From positions 17,324,001 through 17,388,000 of the forward strand of contig CM036255.1 in assembly GCA_020698575.1 (NCBI GenBank): a DNA stretch of 64,000 nt, given 5' to 3'. This DNA comes from Bostrychus sinensis. Its lineage: Eukaryota > Chordata > Actinopteri > Gobiiformes > Eleotridae. Position 1 is the stretch's first letter; every line of letters starts with the position of its first letter. Below are positions 22,601 to 36,200 of the stretch, one piece after another. Made by a program: the position numbers and the translations under genes. Below the pieces are notes generated by a model. It did no database searches and had not been told where the DNA came from. It was given only the letters and a program-made list of their open reading frames with translations.

Positions 22601-25600
22601 TAGTTGGGGTGTAGGAGCTGTTGCGAGGTGCACCCTGTGTGCTGGGTGGAGGTGGCATAGTGGGAGGGGTCAACCTGGACTGTGCTTTGACGTCCGCAGG
22701 AGAGTCGGGCATGGTGGAGCGCTTCCCAGTGCGATCTACAACACAAATCAACACACATTTAAGTAACAGACTATTTGAAAATTTGCAGATAAAGCAGCAG
22801 CAGTATTTAATTTATTAACAAAGCACCGGTGATGTGACAAAGACAATGACACTGATGCAAATAAACAGCCTGTGAAATGAGGAGCGGAAGGAGAGACTGG
22901 TGGATCCACAGACAGACAAAATGACTCCAAAGACTGACTAAATATGCACCAAGTATGGGCCCCATTCGAGCACCATCTGTGGCATCGCTCGCCTGTACAA
23001 CACACAAACACACTACAAATGCACATATCTCTGCATACAATACTTCACATCTGTTCACGAAGAAACACAATCAACAATTAAAGCTGCAAGCAAAGATGGG
23101 CGGTTCCTTACCAGATACTTATTGGCTAAGAAAACTCACTTTTGAATTGTCATTGCAGGAGATACACACATTGCGCCATAACGGTTTGCCATCTAAATTA
23201 AATCAAACCGCCTTTAAGATAAGAGCATTAATCATGAGGAAAACATTTTTAAGACATTTTCACTTAATTCAGTTACTTTGTGCTCAGTAGATAAGTGAGC
23301 TTATCAAATATATGGGAACAGCACAGACACTATCGGAGTCTGGCACTGGTGTGAGAGCCGGGCCACAAAAAGAGATAGACGACATAGCAGTTACAAGCCT
23401 ATCAGCGAGTGGACACACTGTTATCAACAGGTCTCAGTGCACATAGTGAAAAAAGAGGCGAGACAGAGAAACAGAAAAAGGAAAAGGACAGGAGGAGTTG
23501 GCTGGAAAAACAATGCTGCTATCTTAAACATATGGAACATGTTCAGTAGCTGTCTCAAAAGAGAATAGCTCTTCTTAAGGTGCTTAAGTAAGCTTTTAAT
23601 TAGTGTCATTTGCAAAATCAGGGTGGTCCAAAGCACACATATTTGTCATAAATAGCCCTCTACAAGCGCTACATCAACAAATTAGAATTAATTAAATTAA
23701 ATTTTGTAAAAGCTTATTTACTTCAATTCAAAGTGAAATGCATGTTATATAGATTCAGTACACACAAAATGAAACAAGCGCCAGGTAGGGCATCACACAT
23801 CACTATGCAAATCACAGCACACTGCAGATTATTTGATGTGGAAAAGTTGAAAGGCAAGAATTTCAGTATCTCATAGACTACATTACATGTTTCATATATT
23901 ACAATTATTAAAATCATGTTTAATTAAATTCAAATAAATAACTGCTTGAAATAAAATCTATGTGTTTTACTTTTTTAATTGAACTACTGAAATAAATCCA
24001 CCTTCACTCAATATTCTAATTAACTGGCTTGTGCCTGTATATCATTTAAATACTTACAGAACAGAACACTTACAGAACATTTTTGTGTCTAAAGAAATCT
24101 AAATAAAAAATGAGAAGTGATGTGCTAAAAAAGACAAGCTAACTTAAGCCTGTTAGCTAGGCCCAGTACTCAGGAGCACTCAGGCTATGATGCATTGTGA
24201 CTAAGTATTTTAGTCACGCTAGCTTGGCTTTAGCAGACAGACAGGCAAGGGATGGAAATGTCACAATGATACTAAACGGTTGGCTTCTAGTCCGGAAAGC
24301 ATTTTGGCAAATTTTCTGCAGTGCTTGCTATGAACATTTTGATGATTTGTAGAATAATTTAAATGGATGTAGTGCAACTAATGGGACATGCATGCTTGTT
24401 ACATAAAGGCAGGGATTGATGGTGTTTCTAGTAATCACAATATTCTTTTAGCAACTGTTCAAAAATAAATGCAACGGGCCTATTTTTAGCCTGCTGAAGA
24501 CTGACCCCAAAACAGACACACATTTTAGGTGTGGAGGATGAGATATTTAACTTGGAAAGCCACTGTAAAAGTTGAGTTATCTGGCTCCTAAAACATTGTG
24601 TGGCTTAGTGTCATATACGGCATGCTTTCAAAGACAAGCTAATAATGGATACAATTATGAAAGTGTATACAAACTGAGAAAAAATAAGTTATGACAGGAA
24701 GCAGAGCACGTTAAAACCATTATAAGCCTTAAGGGAAGAACAGTGTGTGATACATAAAGAAAAACAATTGGAACAGCATAATGAGTTAGACACTGCATTT
24801 CCAAAATCACTGCAAAGACAAACAGCTGATCTACTTCAGTTTTCCCAACTAGAAGCACTGTGCTGGCCTCTGCCCAAAGCCAAGACTTGGACTCAAACCC
24901 TGGATGTTCTAGTTCATGGGTAAATGCTCTATTTAGTTTGCCACAAAGGTTTTATAGCTAGGAGTGGCAAAGAATCACTACAAAAATCGTGGATCCAGAT
25001 AGTGTTTCGGAGCCACACCAAAAAATATTGATTTGTTGCTTTACTGACCCCTTGTGGCTGGAGGTTGTATCTTTGACCAATCTCATACTGGTATACCACC
25101 ATTATGAAATTCCTGGCTCACACATTGTTTAGATTAACACCAAATATGTATCTTTTCTTGTTCTATCCATATCAAATCTTCATGGAAATGTTCATAGAGT
25201 TTCATTAAAATCTGACACAAACAAACCAACGTCAGCAAAAGCATAATCTCCTATATAGAGATAATAATGAACAATCAATTTTTTTTCAACAAGAACTCTT
25301 TGAAACATTATAGAAACCTCAGAAGAGAGGTGTAAATATAAGGGATAATTTTAGCAGTCTTGTGATTACCAAAACAGTGGGATAGAGGTAAACTTGGAGT
25401 CAATGGTAGAAGGCAGACAGAATTATTTAAAGCCTTTTACTGCCTCCTTGACGGACCGCATTTTGAACATCTAAATTTGTCTGGGTATTTCCCTCCACAG
25501 CCCCTCCATCCTCCCGACACAGCCAGAATCCGAAAGCTTTACTGCTCTAATTCCACCACAGTAAAAAGTCTGGATCCCACTATTTGTTTTATAAACTTTG

Positions 25601-28600
25601 AATATGGCAGAATAGTCAGGCCAACTTTTGGCTGCCAGCTATCACATCCTGTACGCCAGCCTAAAATATGATCTATGAAAATACAAGGTCATTAAAATAG
25701 ACGGTGGGTGATGGGACCGATGGTAATTCATCATTTCTCAGTCAAACACAATGAGTTACATGTGTATACTTAACCGGCCCAAGGTAAATATAGAGACGTC
25801 ATCCTATCACACATGGTTGTACTTAGCCAGTGTCAGTGAATCTCGGAGTTTCTGCTTTCTTTAATTTTGTATATTGGCTTTCTTAATTGTGTGGTCATTT
25901 TTTGGCTCCCCGAACATAACCTACATTGTTTTTAAATAGAAGATGATAACTTTAGGAGCCAAAATATATGCTTATGGCTAGGATATGTAAAATTTACTTA
26001 TTCATTTGACAAAACTGCTGTTCATATACTAGCTGGCTTTATATACTGTTAGTGCAAAAACAGAACTGTGTGTGGAGTCTCTGAATAACATCTATAGCTG
26101 TACAAGATATTGCAAATTAATAAGCATCATCAACCACATTGTATTTTCTTATATTATGCAGCCCTATTCCTGTCCTTTTTTTCTCAATTGTTTATTAACT
26201 ACTCATGCACAGTAGTTAAGGTTATATGCAAATATTTATTTTAGATTTATTTTAAACAACTTTTTCAATTCTTTCTGTTAATTTCTAATTTAATTTCCTG
26301 AAAGGTCGCTACTATTTTGGAAAAGCACAAATCTGTGTTATCCAGTGGACCCCGCAGTGTTATGGGAAGTTTGGTTACAGGCTCATAAATGGGGATTAAC
26401 ACCAGGGTCAGTGCAAGATTGGATGGGGGTTGTTGAAACTCATCTTCGGTCCCTCAGGTAGAGAAGATCAACTATAGGGATTCAATAAGGGTGAAATCTG
26501 TAAACCTCTACAGATAACGTCACATAAAGGAATTGCAAAACAGAAGAAAACACATTTGTTATTCTATTTTGTGCACTGCTCTAAAAAAATAAATAAAAAC
26601 AACATCTTTCTCTTCAGATTGGTCTCAAAATGCTGCATATAAGGAGTGTAAAATCAATATCTTCATACTAACCAACAAGAGCCGACCATTCACTCAAGCA
26701 ATTACTATGCCACTGGAATCAATAGCAATACTCTCTTCACACACAGTCATTTCCACAGGGTTCAAGAAAACACAAAATACACTTTTCACCTCAAAACAAG
26801 CATGCTCTATACATTTACATGAGCTTCAACATGAAAAATACATGTCTGGACAAGCCTTTACTTTATTATAGCAATATAGAAGAAGACAGAGGAATAGCAA
26901 ATGCGCTGAGTCTCATGCATAATTCAGCTTAAAAGGCACAACCTGAACGAGCATCCTTAAACAACCTTGAAAACAAAGTCAGACATCTCCCCCCACCACA
27001 TCTGTTAAAAGTTAATGGCCTAAAGTTAATGCACATCTATTGTCCATTTATTAGCGCTATTACTGGCCTGACAGTTTCATATTGTAAGCAGAAGGGATTG
27101 TGGTCGGTCTGTGGATGTTGTTACTCCATAACAGGACAGGTATTGATGAAATATAATGGAAAGAGTGCTTTGATTTGTCTAACTGGCTGTATGATTTCTC
27201 AGAAGTGCTATAGTGCAGGGATTAATGGGTTGAAGGAGTCTGAGGATGGACGTTTGAAGAGAGAGCTAGAAAGGAAGTGGCTCTTCAGTGTCGGTTTGTT
27301 CACGTGGCTGTTCCATACAGACAATGGTGCCTGTAGCTACAGGGCTATTAGCAAACATATGCAATCTACTCCTGTATATATGTCATGTTATGTGGTGTGT
27401 GCCAATTGTATTTTTGCAGATGAAAGTAATTAGAGTACTAAATTCATCCAGTCACAAGCCAGGGTACTTTCTGTGCAGGTCCCAAGCCTTGATAAATGGA
27501 GGATGTTGCATCAGGAAGGAAAATAAGGGCTAGACCTATGGTAAATCAATATGCCTATCAATGCATGCTGAGATCATTTGCTGTGGCACCCCCAGAACAA
27601 TCAGAAAAGCCGAAAGGAAAAAAAACAAGAAGCAAATAGTTAAGAAACTATAGTGAAAAAACTTTCTGACAAGTGACTCAGTGTTTATGTTTTACTGAAA
27701 ACTGTTCCAAGGCACAGACCCCATCTTGACCCTGTATTGCCCAGATCTGGACTTGAAGCAGGAATCTTCTAGTTGAAGGGTTATTTCCCTATATAGCTAT
27801 AACTATTAAGTAACTAAGCTCTTGTGATGGTCAAGACTCCACTAAAACTAAAGGTATCCTTTGGTACAGAATCCTTACAAAACTGCCTGAATGCAGACAG
27901 AGATTTGGGTCCACATCAAAAAGATTTTTTTCCTTAGTTCATTATTGTCCTTTCCTAATATTTTTGCCATTACTTCTTGAGATGCAGTATCTTGTAAATA
28001 GTCTAAGAGACCAACACCAGAGCAAACTTGACCTTTTTCGTGAAGGTTATTAGTTTATAGTTCAAAACATTACAACACACTGGCAACATTTCTGAGGCTT
28101 GTCTCAGATTTGTTGAATGTGTTATGTTTTTTTGTTATAAAAACAATTGTACATATGCTAAGGCTTGCTCAATCATGCCAGTCCCAGAGCTTCCTGTTGA
28201 TATAACAAAGCAAACGAACTTGACTGGTGCCTGTTTGTAATCCCTTTTATTTCATTGCAACATTTGCCTCAGACTTGATCCTCGAAATGAGACAGAACCC
28301 TGGACAACTACCTGCCACTCACGCCGATGTCTTCACACTTACATCACCCGTACGCATCGTCCGTGATTACGTTAGCCTCAATGTTTGCAAAAAAATGTTT
28401 TATCCGTCTCCCTCTCCCCCTCCCTCTCGCTTGCTCTCCCTCAGCCAAGCTCAAAGAAAGGAGATTTTATCCCCCCGCTGACTTGTGATATACGCCTTTT
28501 CTAAGGTTACATACAAGTTACATCACTCGCCTAAAACAAGGTTGTTGCAATGAACGATATCTAGGAGGAGTGCGGCCCCTGAGAAACAGTTCAATATGTT

Positions 28601-31600
28601 GGAGAAAAGACTTAGCTAACCCGCAACTCAAGGCGAAAACACAATGTTGTATCAAACCCGTCTGCATTTCATCATCGCTCGCTGTGCTATGAGGTCATTT
28701 TGCATTCAAATCACCTTACGAAATGGGGACAGCATTGCCTCACCTTGATATGCTAGATTATGCATTGAGGCTAGACTGACTTCAAAGTCTATCACCAGGA
28801 GATAGAGTCAAACAATCTCCATTACACACTTCATAAGCTACAATTGCCTCTTGTTGAGGCACTTGTGTGTGTGTGTGACGGTACAGTTGGAGACCTACAA
28901 AATGATGTGATAACAGTGGCAGTAATACGCCACTTGAGAGTACTTTGGCGCAGGCAAATCGCATTCTTCAAAAACGACAATGGATTTCAATCACGCTGGG
29001 TGAATTTTTGCCACTCTGCGCTGGCGACATAAACAGTTTACCGAGCGCCTGCCTGAGTGTGAGATTGCATTAGTCAGTTGTAAGATATCATCATTATGGA
29101 GTTAAATAGGAAAACGTCTATAGTGTGACCCATGGCACATACAAGCTTGTACGTGTAATCTTGACATGCATAATGTCTTCATGGGCAGGTGCTGGAGTGA
29201 AAAGCCATAGAAGCTGCAGGAAGCGATGAGAATGCCTGTGTAAAACGGCGCCTCTGGGTGCCTTCAGAACACAATAACGTGCAAATCGAAAGACCAGCAC
29301 AGAAAGGTAATAGAATAGATGGAGCGAGATAACGGCTGGCTGGTGATTGCTGCATGTAGCTGCTGCAGATGTGAAGAGAGACAAAAGAAAGATACAAATA
29401 GAAGTGTTAAATGAAAAAAAAAAAAGAAACTGCAGAATGAAGTTTAGGTGACCTAAAGTAAAAATGGGCTAGAAGTTTGTTTCATGTAGCTCTACAAAAG
29501 TAGAAGCCCTTGGAGAATGTAGACCTCCGCCACCCATTGATCTATTTTGCAATGGTCAAGATTAAGTGACAAGACCTAGACCTGAACTGTTAATCTTTTA
29601 GTTCAGGGGTAAATGCTCTCTCTATTGAGCCACAAAACCCTTATGTCAATGGTATGAATTCACTAAAATTAATTATTTGCTCCTTTTCTAACCCCTTTGT
29701 GGCTGGAGGCAGCATTTGTTGCTGGCATTCCAGGTCCACATGAAATACATTTTTCTCACTCAAGCAAAGTTGTATAGCCACAGTAAGGATGACATAAAAA
29801 ACAAATTAATAATCAAAAGGGTGTTTCTACCGTTTGTGAAATATCAACACAAATTTGGCGAAAACATGTGTGTTGCAGATGTAAAGACACAGGCAAAACA
29901 AAGAAAAATGAAAGGCTATGTCTGGGCAGGTAGGACATTTGAATTCAGGGAGGGTTTGCAGAAAAACAACAGGGTCAATCAGTATGCACAACTGGTAGCC
30001 TCTCCTCTGGCTTTCCGTCACTTGCCTTCTTTGGACGCTGCACTTATAACAGTAGCCATATGGAGCCGTATGCAGAACATATCCCATCAAACTCCACCCA
30101 CTTGTCAGGAAGATGTATGGATGCTACGCCCTACCGCAGGCCAACACGCATGCACATACTGATACACAGGCAACAAAACACATAGATCTAATTTACAGCT
30201 TTTCATTTCCCTCGCTACCAGATGCATTAATACAACTGCGGCCATCTTTTTCTAATCTTCTCCTCTTCCTTCCTTATCAAAGTTCAATGGTTTATTCATA
30301 AAACAAAGTGATAGCAAACAATTCTGCAATTGCATCTATCCTCAAAGGTCACAATGGTTGGAATAGGCTTTGCTCAAAAACTAATTCAAACTTTAAATTG
30401 TAAACAGCAAACATTATACAGAATTTCCCAACTTCACTCCTAATTGTCAACATATGCTGCCATCATTTATGTCGAAATGATATTGTGTTAGAATTGGGGC
30501 TGCTTGATAGACAGGAGCTTTTAAATTTGCCCACTAATTTGGTACGCCACACAATGCGAAGACTGTCAGACTGAAACAGGGTATGTTATTATTGCATTTG
30601 CCTTTAGAATAATGAGGTGTCAAAAATAATGAGATTGACAAGCGGCTTAACAGTCAACACTTATGTTCTTTACAGTTTAATCTACATGTCCAGCCTTAAT
30701 GCTACCTGGAAAGACATAGGATTATATTGAAGGTTTGTTTGTTGGTTTGGTAGTAAGTGAACACTCATTAAATGGGTAGAATTGAAAGTAAAATATTGGA
30801 CAAAGGAAGAAATTATTTTATTTATTTATTTATTTTTATTATTTTATTCTATTTATTAGAATTAGTTTCCGGTGGTGATGCCTAACTCTTCATGGATCCA
30901 GGACATTTGCAATGGATTTTGTACTATTCCAAAACAGGGTCAAGAATACTAACTCCAGCCTAAAGGGGAATACAGGAACAAATTTAATTTAATACCTTTT
31001 AACTATTGTGTGATAAAAGTGGTTTGAACCAGAATATCCTTGGTTCAATTACAGGTCTGGGCACTATATCTTTATCATTGCAAGACAAGGCAAATGTCTT
31101 GTTTGAACCTGGTACATTTTTATGTTTTCTTATATATTCTGAAAAATATACTTCTATTTAGTTTGACTGTTAGTTTTTTGGGTAAAAACTATCTGATCAC
31201 AAATACAGTTGAAAGAAAAAAAAAAACTTGGATTTTTGCATGATTTGGTCATAAGATGTGATCTGATCTTCATCTAAACCACATCAATAGACAAACACAA
31301 TCTGCTTAAACTAATGCAAAAAAAAAAAAAAAAAAAAAAAAAAAGATTTCATGTGTTTGAATATTCGAATATTGAATATTCATTTAAACAGTGCAGGGTG
31401 GAAAACGCCTATGAACACCTAGGCTAATGACCTCTTCAAGAGCTAATTGGAGTTAGGTGTCAGCCAACCTGGAGTCCATTCAATGTGAGAAGATTGGGAG
31501 TGTGGATTAAAGTGGCCCTGACCAAAAAAAAACACCCCCCAGTTTTGAATTTGCCATTCTGAAGAAGCATTACTTGATGTGAACCATGCCTTGCACAAAA

Positions 31601-33164
31601 GAGCTCTCAGAAGACCTACAAGTAAGAATTACTGACTTGCATGAAGCTGAAAAGGGTTACAAAATAATCTCTAAGAGCCTTGATGTTCATGAGTCCACGA
31701 TATGACAGATTGTCAATAAATGGAGAAGGTTCAGCACTGCTGCTACTCTTCCTAGGAGTGACCATCCTGTAAAAAATACTGGAAAAGCACAGCGTAGAAT
31801 GCTCAGTGAGGTGAAAAAGAATCTTAGAGTGTCAGCTAAAGACTTACAGAAATCTCTGGCACAAGCTAACATCTTTGTTGACAAATCTGCAATAGGTAAA
31901 ACATTAAACAAGAATGGACTTCATGGGAGGACACTGCAGAGGAAGCCACAGCTGTTCAAAAAGACTATTGCTGCACGTCTTAAAGTTGGAAAAGAGCACC
32001 TGGATGTTCCTCAGTGCTACTGGCAAAATATGCTGTGGACAGATGAAACTAAAGTTGAGTTGTTTGGAAGGAACACACAACACTTTGTGTAGAGAAAAAA
32101 AGGCACAGCACACCAACATCAAAACCTCATCCCCACAGTGAAGTATGGTGGAGGGAGCATCACGGTTTGGGGCAGCTTTGCTGCCTCAGGGCCTGGACGT
32201 ATTGCTATCATCAACAGTAAAATGAATTCCCAAGTTAATTAAAACATTTTACAGGAAAACTTTAGACCATCTGTCCACCAACTGAAGCTCAACAGAGGAT
32301 GGGTTATGCAACAAGACACTGACTCAAAACATAGAAGCAAATCAACAACAGAATGGCTTCAACAGAAGAAAATACGCCTTCTGGAGTGGCCCAGTCAGAG
32401 TCCTGACCTCAATCCAATTGAGATGCTGTGGCATGACCTCAGAAGAGTGATTCACACCAGACATCCCAAAAATATTGCTGAACTTAAACAGTTTTGTAAA
32501 GAGAAGTGTTTCAAAAGTGGTCCAAAATTCCTCCTGAGCGTTGTGCAGGTCTGATGTTCATTACAGAAAACGTTTGGTTGAGGTTATTGCTGCCAAAGGA
32601 GGTCAACCAGTTATTAAATCCAAACATTCACATACTTTTTCCACCCTGCACTGTGACTGTTTGAATAAATATTCAATAAATATTCATAAAAACATATACA
32701 TTTTTCGCAGCATTAGTTTAAACAGACTGTGTTTGTCTATTGTTGGGACTTAGATAAAGATCAGATTTCATTTTATGACCAAATCATGCAAAAATTTAAG
32801 TAATTCCAAAGCGTTCACTTACTTTTTCTTTCAACTGTATATAGTGGCTTTTAATGTATTTTAAAATATCCTGTTTGTGTTTATCTGTGGCACTACCATA
32901 ATTTTGTCAAAATGGTCCCATATCTCCCAGACACAGGAATCACAAGAACAATGCAAACTCTAAATCTATCTGATCACATTTTACTAGTTTGCTTCAACAA
33001 CTATATCTGTATTTTTCTGTTGGTGTGTTTACACTTTGTCAAGCCAGCAAAGACATAAGGCAATTTCTCAATTGCATACAAAGGTCTGAGCACCATCTGT
33101 TCAATCACACCAGCAGCACTGCACACACGTATTCACAACAACACACAAATACATGAGGTAAAAA

Positions 33165-33209
<45 letters not shown>

Positions 33210-36200
33210 CAAAACACCTCTGATTACACACTAAGACACACAAACTGGATGGAAACAACATATGTGGTGTATAACATTAGTCCTCTCCATTAAAAAAAAA
33301 AAAAAGAGATTTATAGTAATGTCTGTTTTATCCATCTGTTGAAAGGCAGCCTGTCTGTTTCCCAAAGTGTGGTTGAGAGGAAGCAAGTGTTAAGGCACAA
33401 TAAAAGTGATTCAGAGCCTGTAGGTGTCCTCCTGCATCCTACTGACTCCTGCCTCAGCTTGTTGCCAGGCAAAAGGGAACAACAGTGTCTTAGAAAAGAG
33501 AGGCTGATGGTGGGAGAGATGAGGATCGAAGAGAGGCAGAGGTAAAGAATACATAAAATAATGATCTGTGCCTACAGTAATGATTGAATACATGTTTGTT
33601 TAGTATCTTTAACAACATAAAAGCAACGCTAAAAAATCCACTAAAACTAATCATTTGTTCCTTTATTGACCTTTTGTGACTGGAGGTAATCTAAGGCTTT
33701 ATCAAGGGTTCAGAATCCTAAAAAAAAAAATCCTGGATCAAAACAATATATTGCAAACATTCAGCCTATTAGGCTTCTAGCTGACACTGAGCTCATGAAT
33801 TTGTGCTAATGCATGAATGAAATTATACAGAGGTTTGTAGATTTATAAATACAGTATTTCAATCTTCTTCTACTGCTGCATTACATTTTTCACTCTACAG
33901 TATTTTAAGCAGTTTGGTATAAGAATAACAATGCCAGTGGTTGTAAAAACTCATAATTACTGCCACATTCTGAACACATAACAAAATATTAGAAGTCATA
34001 CAAGAGTGTGTTTGGGTAAAAGCATCCTTTTGAACTACATACAGCCACAAATCAACATAATATGCAGCCCAAAATATGTATTTGAAAGACAGTTTACAAG
34101 TATTAGTACATCCAACTCTATAAAGACATGTTTTTTCATTTGCTGCAGTACATCTCTCTTCTATGAACTCCTTGACCCGCAAATGCCATTTATACTCATT
34201 CATGCGTTCTCTTCATCTGTAAACACAAGCACACTTCAGTGAGAATCTGTCTGCCTGATTTGTCCCTGGGCTGAATCTTCTCAGCCTCTGTGGCCATTTG
34301 CATGTGCCGCATGTCTGAGTGTGTTGATGCTAAAAACCTACGTAACCCTGTCATTGAAAGTAAAATAAATTTTAAATAGGCAGATCTTACATGGTAGATA
34401 TATTTTAATATGTGGCAATATGCTGCAGTAAGTAAGCAAGATAACTCAGTAATAATTAAAGTAAGTCAGTAATGGACCAAGGACTCTTTTTGCCAATCCC
34501 AAGCCTGGATAAATGGAGAGGGTCGCGTCGGGGAAAGCATCCCACCTGTTATTAAAGTATCAGGACTTTGTGGCTCAATTATACTCGATTACTCCCTTTT
34601 TGAGTCCAGGTCTTGGCAATATCTTTACCATTGCAAGATTGGGCAAATGCTGTTAGAGGTCTCTAATTTGCATTATCTTCTGCCTGTACAATGTAGGTTA
34701 AATATATCACATCTATATTTATGAGAGACACACTGGGAAATTAAACCTGAGAATTTAAAAGGAGAACCTAAAGTGTTGGGGGCTCAGGTTTTCAAAGTAT
34801 CATGACGGCTGCCATGTGTTCAGAATTACTGCTGTTAACTATCTTTTTCGAAAAAACCTTCTAAAAAAATATGTCTGCAATTTCTGAAATGTGTTCCAGG
34901 GCTGGCTAAGTAGAAACAGACTTGCAAAACAGAAAAAAAAAAATCCCTTTCCCTCTCACCAGTGCTACTCTGAAAGCCACTACTCTCAGCTTTTGACTCT
35001 CCCTCTCTCCTTGCCCTGCAGGAGAATATGTTTAAAGACAGGGTTTAGTCCCATCTGGAGAGCAGGAGCTGTGTGACCTCTCATCGGGCCACTTCCAGGC
35101 CTAGCCGTTTGTGCCAGTGTGACCAGCGTTTGTTAATGGCTCTGAGAGGAGAAGAGGGGAATATTGCTGCAGGCAGTGACAGCAGAGAGATGGCAGAAAC
35201 ACACACATCCAAACAAGTGTGAAAAATCAGGGACAGCTCTTCATTCATCTCGACTTAACACTATTTCTCTTTAGTGTTTTTTCTATAATTAACAACCACA
35301 TCACAGCCTCCACAGTCCACTGACACCAACAATGACAGGACTATAGTATAAGCAAGAAAGAAATGTATCTACAAATACACTGACAACATTAACTTTGAAC
35401 CATCAGACTTATTCTCGTTAGAGAGTAACTGGGAAAAAAGCAATATAAAAAGCAATTTTATACAATCTGACAGTAAATGGCTTGCAGGTAGGACTATGGA
35501 AAGAAAAAGACATTTGTACTTGATGCAAAAATCCACGCTTCTGCTGAAATCTGTCTCTTCTCAAATATTTACAATGTGAATTTCCAAAATCCAATGTATA
35601 ATCATGTAGAAAGATTAACAGCATTATTCAGAGTGAACCTTTTGGCCTGGGACACATGTTGTAGATTTGGTTCTACAGGCATCACTCCTCTGTCTAATAA
35701 CACCACAGTGTTGTGTATGGCCCATAGACAGTACTGAGTGCACTGCTGCAACACACACAGACAGAGCGAGCCTAAGCGCTCTCAGTGCTACAGATGGATG
35801 CCACCACTCTCTCTGGAGCCGTGCCAGCGCCAGCTAGTGAACAGCTTGGCTGGCACAGCACTGTGTGTCTGTGTGCCTGCAGAAACAGTAGCAAAATAGA
35901 CCAGCACAGATGGGTGGCCAAAATCCCCCCTCCCTCCACACACACTAACACACACATATGCTGCTGAATAGAGACACAAACAGCAGTGTCTTGGTTGGTC
36001 TTAAGTGTTGTGGACCTGGCACACGCCACAGTCACAGCTGCTTCCTCACGGCACACTTCCACACATACATCTGTGTTAGTTTACACTTCCTGTTTGGGCC
36101 ATGGCACGTCCACACTACCACCCACATCCCACCAGCTCCCACACTAACATATGAGCCCTCTATACACTCAAACAGCACACTGACACCAATAAAGCCCTTT

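Larger units (their letters stand above)
31206..32837 (+). mobile_element. Complete Tc1-like DNA transposon, second family, inactivated
   Basis: 1632 bp between TA dinucleotides (31204-31205 and 32838-32839), with ends CAGTTGAAAGAAAAAAAAAA and its complement TTTTTCTTTCAACTG. The terminal repeats are about 200 bp long. Both hold AGACAAACACA- and CTAATGC-type blocks, though a poly-A run has expanded in the left copy (31318-31344). The transposase is on the plus strand. It differs in sequence from the element at 11137, so these are two separate Tc1 lineages. Confidence 0.9.

Noticed and set aside
27029..27433. 134-residue plus-strand Cys-rich frame
   Set aside because: No domain, no splice-consistent neighbours and no promoter-like context. 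Cys spacing is irregular, so it is treated as chance.
29565..29715. tRNA gene because of A- and B-box-like motifs
   Set aside because: No complete cloverleaf or anticodon arm, and the sequence recurs many times; it is a tRNA-like repeat.
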